From: an uncultured Alphaproteobacteria bacterium
GTDB lineage: Bacteria; Pseudomonadota; Alphaproteobacteria; RF32; CAG-239
NCBI GenBank assembly: GCA_949297415.1
Contig: CASFSV010000017.1
Coordinates: 31,321 to 95,320 of the forward strand
DNA: 64,000 bases
Direction of reading: 5' to 3'
Below the pieces are notes generated by a model. That model searched no databases, was not told the DNA's origin, and saw only the letters and a list, made by a program, of their open reading frames with translations. The translations under genes and the position numbers were made by a program. Positions 18,081 to 26,558 of the stretch are shown one piece after another (position 1 is the first letter of the stretch; every line of letters starts with the position of its first letter).

Positions 18081-18235
18081 TTACTTTTTGGGGAACGGTA
18101 ATTTCTTTTTTTAGGTTTGTTTCTTCCGCTAATTGAGAGCTGAGGAGTATAATATTTGATAATCTGTTCTGCTCATTAAGTAATCTTGTGTTGAGCTTTT
18201 AATCTTAACCAAACTCGGATTTTTGTTATGAAACT
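18081..18235. other. Intergenic stretch after the 932-aa gene
   Basis: No open frame. No convincing plus-strand terminator follows the 932-aa gene in this stretch; the nearest hairpin is the one at 18243-18274, whose T run is on the minus strand. Confidence 0.4.
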
Positions 18236-18590
18236 CATAAAAAAAACGCCCGATTTTCACAAATCAGACGCTTTTCATTCTTTAACTATAAAAAAATAAT
18301 TTGTCAGAATCTACCGTTTTTCGCAAAGGGGCAGATTAGCGATATTTTCTTTGCAGAAAACATCTTTATTTAGCAAATTTAGATGTACTCGAATCTAAGT
18401 GAACCGTCTATTTTCACAAACAAACGGTTCCATCATGACTAAAGCAAGACTTACTCTTGCACGAAGTTGTTAAACTTTTTAAACTCTGTTCCGGCATTCG
18501 CATGCGGGATGGAGAAAATGTCTGCGTTATTCATAGTATAAAAAAATAAGGCAGACTAAGAGAGAATAATATTTAAGTGATAATTTAGTG
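18236..18590 (-). ncRNA. Candidate structured RNA: eight hairpins in series
   Basis: Read on the minus strand, the region downstream of dnaG folds into consecutive stem-loops. Stem arms in window coordinates are 18556/18520 (GTCTGC/GCAGAC, inner TTATT/AATAA), 18508/18491 (GCGA tetraloop), 18460/18444 (GCAAGA/TCTTGC), 18430/18401 (GAACCGT/ACGGTTC), 18398/18379 (TTAGAT/ATCTAA), 18364/18341 (ten pairs, GCAA tetraloop), 18337/18308 (eight pairs) and 18274/18243 (14 pairs with wobbles, then T8: a good terminator). Three of them carry TTTGTGAAAA or TTTGCGAAAA at the tip although their stems differ. A possible promoter (TTGACA 18625-18620, TAAAAG 18602-18597, 17-base spacer) lies upstream. The alternative is a structured 3' region of the dnaG mRNA. 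I do not recognise a known RNA family. Confidence 0.45.
18451..18534 (-). CDS. Possible 27-aa peptide inside the structured region
   Basis: A minus-strand frame ATG to TAA encodes MNNADIFSIPHANAGTEFKK and seven more residues. It has no Shine-Dalgarno sequence and its ATG sits in the loop of the first hairpin. It could be a leader peptide, or chance. Two even shorter frames follow on the same strand. Confidence 0.15.
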   Translation of the reverse strand: MNNADIFSIPHANAGTEFKKFNNFVQE

Positions 18591-18680
18591 ATTTTTCTTT
18601 TAGCGCATCGGGGAGATTTTGTCAAGAATAAATTTGTTTTATATTGATTTTTATTATGCGCTGCGTTGTATGGCGAAATT

Positions 18681-20744
18681 TTAGTCGTCCGGTTCGGCTG
18701 CGTGCGACAATATTTCATCACGCTCTTTTTTTAAGCTACTCAGGCGTTCGTACGCTTCTTCGGTAAAGTTTTGGCAGATTTCTTTGGTCAGATCTTTGAT
18801 TTCTTCTTCTAAATTACGTAATTTGTCTTCTAAAAGTAATTTGTCTATATTACGGCGTAAATCGTTGATAAAAGGCGGACGTTTCTGCAACATATCCAAC
18901 TCCCATAACTCTTTTATTTGTTTGTTTTGTGGAGTGGCAGCTAATTTTTCCAACAATTCTTCCGTTGATATAGGTTCCTCTGTTTCGTGATATGTATCCG
19001 ATATGGTGGTTAATAAATCTTTTAATTGCGGATTTTTTATTTCACAGCTTAACAGTTGTTCTTCATAATCATCAATCAATTCCGGATAAATCAGCTCGGC
19101 AGCTATAATAAATCGAATATTCTTATCATTTTCACTTTCCGCACTTTGACGCAAGGTTTCAGGTGCATTGCTAATTACATGGTTAATTTGCGGGCGAGGG
19201 GAATTATAATTATTGCGGCGGTTATTGTTGTAACGATTATTGCCATAGCCGTTGTTGGTGCGTGAATAAGTCGAGGTCTGAGTGGTACGCGGACGAGCTA
19301 CTGATTCTTCATAAGGTTGCGGTATCGGCAATGGTTCACTTGTTGGGATATTATCTAAATAAGCCGGCGGATTTTGATTTTGTATCGGTGCAGATGTTAC
19401 AGGTTTAGGCTGTGGGCGAGGAGCGTATGGGTGCGACTGTGGCGTTGAATACTCTCGCTTTTGCCAGGCTGTCTGTTTGAACGCCAAATAAATACGGTTG
19501 CGAATTTCTTGCGCATAATAACTTCTGACCGTCGCATCTCCTATTTTGGCGACTTCTGCCAATAATGTCTTTTCGATTAAGGCTTTCTTTTCCGGCGTGG
19601 AACTATCTTCATTTTCGGTATATTTTTGCCATAAAATATCTATCAGCGGTTTCGTCTTTTTCATCAAGGCTCCGAAACTTTCTCGGCCATGTGCTTGTAA
19701 GTATTCGTCCGGATCTTGATTATCCGGCAAAAATAAAAATTTCAGCGAGTATCCCGCTTTTAATATCGGTAAGACTCTGTCTACCGCTCGCATCGCGGCT
19801 TTTACTCCAGGACTGTCGCCGTCCAGACATAATATCGGTTCGGGACAAACTCGCCATGCTTCCATAATTTGTTCTTCCGTCAATGCTGTTCCCAGTGGTG
19901 CTACCGCGTAGCCAAAACCGTATCTATCCAGAGCGATAACGTCCATATAACCTTCGCAGATAATCAGGTTCTTTTCTTTATAGGCAACTTCACGTGCTTT
20001 ATCTAAGTTATAGAGATTTCGGCGTTTATTGAAAATAGGGGTGTCGGGCGAATTTAAATATTTCGGCTCAATCTTTTCCATTACTCTGCCGCCGAACGCA
20101 ATTATCTTGCCTTGTTTATTGGTTATCGGTATCATCACTCGATTGCGAAAGAAATCATGCGGGCGGCGTGATGTGTCTTCCGGAATAGCTATCAAGCCCA
20201 GCTCTTTCAACTCTTTTTCGTTAATACCTTCCGCTTTGAGATGGGCCATTAACGCATTGTTATTTGGGGCAAAGCCTAAACGGAATTTTTGGATGGTTTC
20301 TTTAGATAAACCGCGCTTATCCATAAAATATTTTAGGCCTTCCGCACCTTCCGGCATTCTTAAAGATTTTTCAAAAAAGCTGCAGGCGCTTTCCATTATG
20401 TCATATAACGATTTGCGTTCTTCTTCTTCCTTTTTATCTTTGGCCGTTAGTTGAGGCATCTGTAAACCGGCCTGATGCGACAATTTTTGCAACGCATCTA
20501 TAAACGGAAGTCCGTTGCCTTCCATCTCAAACTTGATGATATCGCCATGTGCTCCGCAACCAAAGCAATGGTAAAAACCTTTGCTTTCATTGACCGTAAA
20601 AGAGGGAGTCTTTTCGTTATGAAAGGGGCATAATCCCTGATATTCTCTGCCTTTTTTGGTCAGTTTTACTTTCGCACCGACAACATCAACTATTGAAACG
20701 CGAGCGCGTAATTCCTCTATAAAGCGTTGCAAATCGTCGTTCAT
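18681..20744 (-). CDS. dnaG: DNA primase DnaG
   Basis: DnaG lays RNA primers for DNA replication. The N-terminal zinc domain has C39, H42, C60 and C63 (CPFHNEKTPSF and YHCFGCGAHGD). The RNA polymerase core follows, with a TOPRIM fold showing IICEGYMDVIAL and LCLDGDSPG acidic motifs. A linker of about 60 residues, rich in Asn, Tyr, Arg and Gln (about 480-530), separates the core from the helicase-binding C-terminal domain. The 687-residue length is normal for alphaproteobacteria. It follows the YqeY gene by 25 bases, so the two are probably cotranscribed. Confidence 0.97.
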   Translation of the reverse strand: MNDDLQRFIEELRARVSIVDVVGAKVKLTKKGREYQGLCPFHNEKTPSFTVNESKGFYHCFGCGAHGDIIKFEMEGNGLPFIDALQKLSHQAGLQMPQLTAKDKKEEEERKSLYDIMESACSFFEKSLRMPEGAEGLKYFMDKRGLSKETIQKFRLGFAPNNNALMAHLKAEGINEKELKELGLIAIPEDTSRRPHDFFRNRVMIPITNKQGKIIAFGGRVMEKIEPKYLNSPDTPIFNKRRNLYNLDKAREVAYKEKNLIICEGYMDVIALDRYGFGYAVAPLGTALTEEQIMEAWRVCPEPILCLDGDSPGVKAAMRAVDRVLPILKAGYSLKFLFLPDNQDPDEYLQAHGRESFGALMKKTKPLIDILWQKYTENEDSSTPEKKALIEKTLLAEVAKIGDATVRSYYAQEIRNRIYLAFKQTAWQKREYSTPQSHPYAPRPQPKPVTSAPIQNQNPPAYLDNIPTSEPLPIPQPYEESVARPRTTQTSTYSRTNNGYGNNRYNNNRRNNYNSPRPQINHVISNAPETLRQSAESENDKNIRFIIAAELIYPELIDDYEEQLLSCEIKNPQLKDLLTTISDTYHETEEPISTEELLEKLAATPQNKQIKELWELDMLQKRPPFINDLRRNIDKLLLEDKLRNLEEEIKDLTKEICQNFTEEAYERLSSLKKERDEILSHAAEPDD

Positions 20745-20769
20745 GTATTTTTTATACCCGTATCACAGA

Positions 20770-21222
20770 CTAAGCGAGCATTGTTTTGATTAAACCGGAG
20801 GCTTTACCCATATCTATTTGTCCGGCATAGGCACTCTTTAATTCGGCCATAACTTTGCCCATGTCTTTAATTCCGGCGGCTCCGGTTTTGGCAATAGCTG
20901 CTTCTATAGCGGCTTTGGTTTCTTCCTCATTTAATTGTTTGGGCAAAAAGCGTTCTATTACTTCAATTTCGCCTTGTTCTTTTGCTGCTAACTCCGGTCG
21001 ACCGCCTTCATTGTAGATTTTTATTGATTCATTTCTCTGTTTTATCATCCCTTGCATCATTGACAATAATTCGGCATCCGTTGCGCACTCTTTGCCGGCT
21101 CCTCTGGCCGTAACATCTTTTTCTTTTTGACCGGCGATAATCAAACGAACGGCCGCTACCGTCGTCATATCATGATTTTTCATTGCTTCTTTTAAGGCAT
21201 TTTGCAAATTTTCTCTTAACAT
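20770..21222 (-). CDS. yqeY: GatB/YqeY domain protein
   Basis: A 150-residue helical protein matching the stand-alone YqeY family, which resembles the tail domain of the amidotransferase subunit GatB and is thought to act on or bind tRNA. Seen features: MLRENLQNALKEAMKNHD at the start, the KEKDVTARGAGKECATDAELLSMMQ region, ERFLPKQLNEEE, and the closing GKVMAELKSAYAGQIDMGKAS. It is followed by dnaG, a common arrangement in alphaproteobacteria. A GGAGAG ribosome site precedes the ATG. Confidence 0.9.
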   Translation of the reverse strand: MLRENLQNALKEAMKNHDMTTVAAVRLIIAGQKEKDVTARGAGKECATDAELLSMMQGMIKQRNESIKIYNEGGRPELAAKEQGEIEVIERFLPKQLNEEETKAAIEAAIAKTGAAGIKDMGKVMAELKSAYAGQIDMGKASGLIKTMLA

Positions 21223-21273
21223 TTTTCTCTCCTTTTCGGTTAAGATTATTTGTGAAACTTCTTTCGGCTCTGA

Positions 21274-22266
21274 TTAGGGCTTGGCAAAGTTCAAATTCAA
21301 ACTTACCGCCGTATTACTTTGCGGTGCCGGTAAGCTAAATACAGCTCGTGTGCTTTCTCCGCCTTTTAATTTGGATTGTTCGGGCGCAAAACGTTCTTTC
21401 ATATTATTAACGGTAATTTGCGGTACATAAGTCATATAGGGCGACGTGTTCTTTATTTCTGCCGTCACTTTAAGTACAATTTTCTTGTTTTCCGTAACGC
21501 GATTAACGCTTATCTTGGTAAATTTGAGGTATTCTTCATTATATAGGCCGCTTAACCCGATTTTATTATAATATGCTTCTGCTTGCGGATAAATACTGAC
21601 AACCTCTCTTCTTAAAAATAAAATACCGGAACATAACAGCAACAGTAACAAAAAGGCTGAAGTTTTTTTGTAACCCTTAAATGGTTTGGGTGTATCAAAA
21701 CGATCTGCCGGAGTTACTTTTAAGTTAAATCCTCTGTCTTCTTCTCCAAAAAGATGGGGTTCTTTACGATTTTCTTCTTTCTTTTCTTCTCGTAACGGCA
21801 TCGTACTAATCGTAAATGATGTTCCTTGATCTGACGTTAAGGTTATCTCATTTTGTTTTTGGGCTGCGCCCAATATAACCGCTGAGGATAATATTTGTGG
21901 CGGTTCCGGCTTGTCTTCGGACGGTATTGATGTTTTCGGTGTTATCATCGGGGCCACAAAATTCGGATTGCCTTCTTGTTGGACTATTTCTGACGAGGAT
22001 GGTGTTTTTCGACCGGATTTGCTATCTGCCGGAATAATAAATTCTTTTTTTTCTGACGGCCATGGTCGTACTGTTGGTTCTGCTACTTGCAGTTCTTCAA
22101 TATATGGTGTTTCTTCCTCTTTTTCTTCTTCATAACCTAAAGCATCGCTGCGCATGGCATGCCATACGTTGGCACAAGCCTGACAACGAAATTTTTGACC
22201 CGTCTTACCGATTAAATCATCCGGTATTTCGTAGATACTATGACATTTGGGACAACTTATTAACAT
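21274..22266 (-). CDS. MJ0042-type zinc-ribbon protein with DUF3426-like domain
   Basis: The first 38 residues are an MJ0042 zinc ribbon with CPKC and CQAC pairs (C5, C8, C28, C31). A long Glu/Pro-rich linker follows, then one membrane helix near residues 204-221 (FLLLLLLCSGILFL) and a C-terminal periplasmic-type beta domain of about 110 residues ending in SLNLNFAKP, which fits DUF3426. In alphaproteobacteria such proteins are commonly divergent from ftsE, as here. Its exact function is not established; a link to envelope or division is inferred from position. Confidence 0.8.
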   Translation of the reverse strand: MLISCPKCHSIYEIPDDLIGKTGQKFRCQACANVWHAMRSDALGYEEEKEEETPYIEELQVAEPTVRPWPSEKKEFIIPADSKSGRKTPSSSEIVQQEGNPNFVAPMITPKTSIPSEDKPEPPQILSSAVILGAAQKQNEITLTSDQGTSFTISTMPLREEKKEENRKEPHLFGEEDRGFNLKVTPADRFDTPKPFKGYKKTSAFLLLLLLCSGILFLRREVVSIYPQAEAYYNKIGLSGLYNEEYLKFTKISVNRVTENKKIVLKVTAEIKNTSPYMTYVPQITVNNMKERFAPEQSKLKGGESTRAVFSLPAPQSNTAVSLNLNFAKP

Positions 22267-22401
22267 CTGACCTTCCTTTTTTCATTTCTTGTTAGTATAT
22301 AAAGAAAAAATATTTAATCAAATCTTTTTTGGGACTATAGGTTAAAAAAATATTAATTGCTTCAGAGGGAATTCTCTCTACAGAGTCTTTGTTTTTTTTA
22401 T

Positions 22402-23046
22402 ATGGGGATGACGGTGCGGCAAAACAAGAGGATAAATAACAGCGATATTGTGACTGAGAAGAACTCTATGAAAAAAAAGAGCAAGCAATCTCATGTCGCT
22501 CGTAAACGTTCACCTGTGTCTTGTGATGACACTGTTTTATCTCAAAATCCTCATTGTAGAATTAAACAAAAAAATAGGGGAAATCATAATTTTTCTTGGT
22601 ATGATACCTTCAGCCTGCTTATCATTTATTTGGTTATGGACGTTTTGATGCTTGTTGGATTTGCTCGGTTCAGACACCTTTTTGTTGTTGTTCTGTTTAT
22701 TGTGGCGTATCTCTTGCAAAAACACCATAAAGCTAATCTCTTGTGGGCTTGGCTCCTGACTTTGTTCAGTTTGTTGACTGTCGGGGTTTGTAGACTCTTT
22801 TGCAAAAATGAGATACTTTATCCTGCTTCGCAAATCAGTCTTATGTCTACTCATCAAATAGAGGAAATTTTTTCCGTTACATCTTTGTTGTGGACACTGG
22901 GACTATTGGCTATTGTGTTTAGTGCTTATATATATTATGTCAGAAAAAAGGATAGGGCATTATTTACTACGGAATGGTTCGCCGCGCTGCTTAATATGCT
23001 GCTGTTTTGGGGCTTTATGTATCTTATCTTTCAAAATGCTTCGTAA
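22402..23046 (+). CDS. Membrane protein upstream of ftsE, about 214 aa
   Basis: A basic N-terminal region of about 60 residues (several KKK and RKR runs) precedes four or five hydrophobic helices (from FSLLIIYLVMDVLMLVGF onward). The start is uncertain: a TTG at 22357 opens the frame, ATG codons at 22402 and 22408 are possible, and the ATG at 22468 (MKKKSKQ) has a weak GAGAAG before it. I recognise no family. It ends about 50 bases before ftsE on the same strand and may belong to the same operon. Confidence 0.6.
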   Translation: MGMTVRQNKRINNSDIVTEKNSMKKKSKQSHVARKRSPVSCDDTVLSQNPHCRIKQKNRGNHNFSWYDTFSLLIIYLVMDVLMLVGFARFRHLFVVVLFIVAYLLQKHHKANLLWAWLLTLFSLLTVGVCRLFCKNEILYPASQISLMSTHQIEEIFSVTSLLWTLGLLAIVFSAYIYYVRKKDRALFTTEWFAALLNMLLFWGFMYLIFQNAS

Positions 23047-23095
23047 ATCGGAGATTTTTTACTAATAATGTTGTTGTGGGACAAAAGGAGTGAAT

Positions 23096-23794
23096 ATGAA
23101 TACGGGACAATTTGAACCGATTGTGGAAATGAAAAATGTTGCACTGGCATACGGTGATAATCCCGAAGTGCTTAAAAATATCAATTTCTCTTTTCGACGC
23201 GGCTCAATCCATTTTTTAACCGGAAAAAGCGGTGCCGGCAAAACTTCTCTGCTTTCTATGCTCTATTTGGCTCAGAAACCAACTGCCGGTACTTTGAAAG
23301 TTTTTGGAAATAACGTGGCAATGACGGATCGTGATACGTTGGCGTTTTTAAGACGGCGAATCGGTGTCGTCTTTCAGGATTTCAGACTCTTGGAGCATTT
23401 GAGCGTCTTTGATAATGTGGCTCTACCCTTGCGCATTCGCGGAATGAAAGAAAAAGAAATTCGGCAAAGGGTTATCGAACTTTTGGCGTGGGTGGAACTT
23501 TCTCATAATATGTACGTCAAAAGTTCTGAAATTTCCGGAGGAGAAAAACAACGCGTTGCCATTGCTCGCGCAGTCATTAACCGTCCGGAATTACTGCTTG
23601 CCGATGAACCTACCGGTAACGTCGATAGTGAAATTGCATTAAAACTTATGAAATTGTTTGCTGAACTTAATCGCTTGGGGACAACGGTCGTTATTGCTAC
23701 TCACTCAAACGAATTGATGAACCGGTATAATTATCCCCGCTTGGTTTTGGCGGACGGTAATCTGGCTTATTTGAAAGATAAAGTTGATGATTAA
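23096..23794 (+). CDS. ftsE: Cell-division ATP-binding protein FtsE
   Basis: FtsE is the ATPase of the FtsEX complex, which couples the division ring to peptidoglycan hydrolases across the inner membrane. Walker A is TGKSGAGKTSL, the Q-loop region VVFQDFRLL, the ABC signature SGGEKQRVAIARA, Walker B LLLADEPTGN and the H-loop ATHS. The ATG at 23096 lies five bases after an AAAGGAG site; the GTG at 23090 is part of that site. About 233 residues, the usual size. ftsX follows after 39 bases. Confidence 0.94.
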   Translation: MNTGQFEPIVEMKNVALAYGDNPEVLKNINFSFRRGSIHFLTGKSGAGKTSLLSMLYLAQKPTAGTLKVFGNNVAMTDRDTLAFLRRRIGVVFQDFRLLEHLSVFDNVALPLRIRGMKEKEIRQRVIELLAWVELSHNMYVKSSEISGGEKQRVAIARAVINRPELLLADEPTGNVDSEIALKLMKLFAELNRLGTTVVIATHSNELMNRYNYPRLVLADGNLAYLKDKVDD

Positions 23795-23833
23795 ATTTTT
23801 ATATTTGTTTCTTTGAAGAGGAGTGAATCTTAA

Positions 23834-24871
23834 ATGGCTGTAACTGAATTGGATGAGATTAAACAAGCAATGGCTCTTGAAGAAAAGATTACTCCTAAAG
23901 GAAGTAATCGTAAAGTCGGTAATTCTGTTTCTAAAGCAACGGCAAAGCAACGTGCCGCTCGTATTCGTGAATTAAGGAGACAAAAAGCTCCGGCCGATAA
24001 AAATCAAGAATTGCCAATCGATGAAGGTTATTCCAAAACTTTTTTGCGTGTTACCGTTGCGGTTTCCGTCTTTTTATTTGCTATTACTCTTGCCGGTGTT
24101 CTCGGTATTAACTCTATGTTCGAAAATTCCAGAAATCAGGTTATTTCTAATTTTACTGTACAAGTGCTGCCTTTGCCCGATATTCAGGAAAGTCGCGAGG
24201 ATTTGCTTAAAATTGTTAACTTTTTAGAGAAATATCCCGATATTGAACAGGTTACGGTATTAAGTGATGCTGAGTTGCGCGCTCTATTACAGCCTTGGTT
24301 GGGAACAAATGTGGATATCGAAATGCTCCCCATTCCGAAACTCTTAGACGTTAAAATCCGCAACGGTCGTAACTTTGATTATCGGGAATTAACGGTGCGC
24401 TTGTCCGAAATATCAGCCCAAGCTTCCATTAACGACCATAATCTTTGGCTCTCCAGATTGCTCAAATTTATTAACTCTTTGAAAATGTTGGCGGTGACAG
24501 TACTTATTCTGGTGGCCGGTGGGTGTGTCGCTTCTATTGTTTATGCTGCTAAAACTGGTCTTAATGTGCATCGCGATATTATCACTATTTTACATACTAT
24601 GGGGGCTACCGATGAATATATCGCTCTTAACTATGTAAAACAGATTTCTCATATGTCTGCGCTGGCTGGAATTATCGGTGCTTTGCTTTCCGTGCCGGCT
24701 ATCCTTATTATCGGACATATGGCTCAGGGTATTGAAGCAGGCATTTTTAACTCTGTTACTTTCGGACTTGAAGATTGGCTCTTCATCCTTTTATTGCCTT
24801 TTATTTCTGCGGCGCTGGTGGCTCTTACCGCTTATGTAACCGTGGTTAAAACATTGCGCCATATGGTATAG
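23834..24871 (+). CDS. ftsX: Cell-division protein FtsX
   Basis: FtsX is the membrane partner of FtsE. It has a cytoplasmic basic N-terminus of about 70 residues, a first helix near 72-95 (FLRVTVAVSVFLFAITLAGVLG), a periplasmic domain (about 100-210) and three C-terminal helices (about 217-240, 270-295 and 310-335), the expected FtsX plan. An AGGAG precedes the ATG. The gene follows ftsE; the sequence then continues into envelope-glycan genes on the same strand. Confidence 0.9.
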   Translation: MAVTELDEIKQAMALEEKITPKGSNRKVGNSVSKATAKQRAARIRELRRQKAPADKNQELPIDEGYSKTFLRVTVAVSVFLFAITLAGVLGINSMFENSRNQVISNFTVQVLPLPDIQESREDLLKIVNFLEKYPDIEQVTVLSDAELRALLQPWLGTNVDIEMLPIPKLLDVKIRNGRNFDYRELTVRLSEISAQASINDHNLWLSRLLKFINSLKMLAVTVLILVAGGCVASIVYAAKTGLNVHRDIITILHTMGATDEYIALNYVKQISHMSALAGIIGALLSVPAILIIGHMAQGIEAGIFNSVTFGLEDWLFILLLPFISAALVALTAYVTVVKTLRHMV

Positions 24872-24888
24872 ATTTTTTGAGTGAAGTT

Positions 24889-26448
24889 ATGAACTTGTGG
24901 GCTAATAAATTATTAAACTTTGTTGCACAGATGGGGCTTTATTTATTCTGTGTGATGGCTTTTTATCTTTCTACGGGTAATTGCTATTTTATAGACGGAA
25001 AAATAGTTGATTTCTCACTCTTGGGATGGGCTTTGATGCTCGCTATTTGGGGGTGGGGGCTTGTTTTCTATTTTCGCCGGAAAAATGTTAAAATTTTAAT
25101 ATTTGCTACACAATTATCTGTGATTTGTTTTACTTTTGATTGTTGGCGCCTGTTTGCTTTTGCTGCTAATTTATCTGCTAAATCTTATATTAATATCCTC
25201 TTAGTTGCTGAATTTATTGCCATTCTGATTGCTTGGTGTATTAAAAATAATTTCTTGCTTTCTTCAGCTTTAATCTCTTTGCTATTAATCTATACTGGAT
25301 GTGTTACCGCTTATCCGGCTTTATTGTCTTGGAACCAAATATTAGCTGTTTCTGCTGTATGGGCTTTTATGGCTTCTTTGCAATTTTCTCATTGGCTTAA
25401 ACCTAAATTTATGTTTCTTTTTATTGGTGTTTTGCTTAGTGGTTGGTGCTGTTATTTATATTATCAAACTAATGGTATCCATTTTTATGAAGCAAAAATT
25501 ACCAAACCAGCACAAAATGTTAAAGTCAGTATCATTGTGCCTGTTTATAATGCCGAAAAATCATTAAAGCGTTCTCTGGATAGTCTACGTAAGCAAACGC
25601 TTAAAGATATTGAGATTATTTGTGTTAATGACGGCTCTATTGATAAATCTGGTCAAATCTTAGCCGATTATGCCGCTCATGATGCTCGTTTTAAAGTGAT
25701 TACACAAGAAAATAAATATATCGGAGCGGCTCGTAATACCGGACTTGCTGCTGCTACAGGTGAATATGTCGGTTTTCTTGATAATGATGATTGGGTGTCA
25801 CCCGATTACTATGAGAACTTATATAGACGGGCTAAATTTCATGATGCTGATATTGCTGTTGTAGCTCAAAATTATGAAATTTTTAATAGAGTAGGTAACA
25901 AATTTAATAAAAACAGTCAAATTATGTTTTTACTAAACACTGATGTAATTGATAATTTAAAAACCGAATTCTTTAAAATTCCTCGCTTTGTCTGGGATAA
26001 AATTTACAGAAAGAGCTTTTTGGATAAATATTATATCAAAAGTTCAGAGCGTCGAACTTTTTATGAAGACTTTTTCTTTATCTTACAGGCAGAGATTAAT
26101 GCTAATAAAATCGCTGTAGCTCACGAGGGAAAACATTACTGGAACCGTTTGGGTAAAACAACTAGCCGTGTTTCTAATGTTCCTTTTTCGGAGGAACCAG
26201 CGTTGCTGTATCTTGATATTTTTAAGTATATTCAAAATGCTGCTCTCTCTCCCGAAGATAAAGAAGATTGGAGAAAATTAACTCTGATACATATGGAGAT
26301 TGTGTTTATTGATATCTATTTATCTTTACGTGAAGAAGATAAAGATAAATGGGTTGATTATTGTCAGAAATTATTCCCAGATGTGTCTTTTACTTTTAGC
26401 GAAGAAAAATTTAATGAACTTATGCTTAAATATATTGTTTTCAGGTGA
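24889..26448 (+). CDS. Membrane-anchored family 2 glycosyltransferase
   Basis: Residues 1 to about 195 contain six or so membrane helices. A GT2 (GT-A fold) domain follows: VSIIVPVYNAEKSLKRSLDS, the nucleotide-sugar loop CVNDGSIDKSG, AARNTGLAAATGEY, and the metal-binding LDNDDW. The C-terminal 120 residues are the variable acceptor part. It probably transfers a sugar to an envelope glycan at the inner face of the membrane; the substrate cannot be read from sequence. The first frame codon is a TTG at 24877; the ATG at 24889 is preferred. It lies between ftsX and the WbsX/YdcF gene, a place where most alphaproteobacteria have no glycosyltransferase. Confidence 0.85.
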   Translation: MNLWANKLLNFVAQMGLYLFCVMAFYLSTGNCYFIDGKIVDFSLLGWALMLAIWGWGLVFYFRRKNVKILIFATQLSVICFTFDCWRLFAFAANLSAKSYINILLVAEFIAILIAWCIKNNFLLSSALISLLLIYTGCVTAYPALLSWNQILAVSAVWAFMASLQFSHWLKPKFMFLFIGVLLSGWCCYLYYQTNGIHFYEAKITKPAQNVKVSIIVPVYNAEKSLKRSLDSLRKQTLKDIEIICVNDGSIDKSGQILADYAAHDARFKVITQENKYIGAARNTGLAAATGEYVGFLDNDDWVSPDYYENLYRRAKFHDADIAVVAQNYEIFNRVGNKFNKNSQIMFLLNTDVIDNLKTEFFKIPRFVWDKIYRKSFLDKYYIKSSERRTFYEDFFFILQAEINANKIAVAHEGKHYWNRLGKTTSRVSNVPFSEEPALLYLDIFKYIQNAALSPEDKEDWRKLTLIHMEIVFIDIYLSLREEDKDKWVDYCQKLFPDVSFTFSEEKFNELMLKYIVFR

Positions 26449-26558
26449 GGCTTTGAAACCCTTTATTAAATCTTTTTTTTGACTAATTGTGGAGAAAATG
26501 AAAAAAAGTGTGGGAAAATAAGCCCATTCGACGTATATTCTCGTAAAAGTGAGGTTTT

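Noticed and set aside
18236..18590. tmRNA, RNase P RNA, SRP RNA or 6S RNA as identity of the hairpin region
   Set aside because: None of the conserved segments of these RNAs could be found on either strand.
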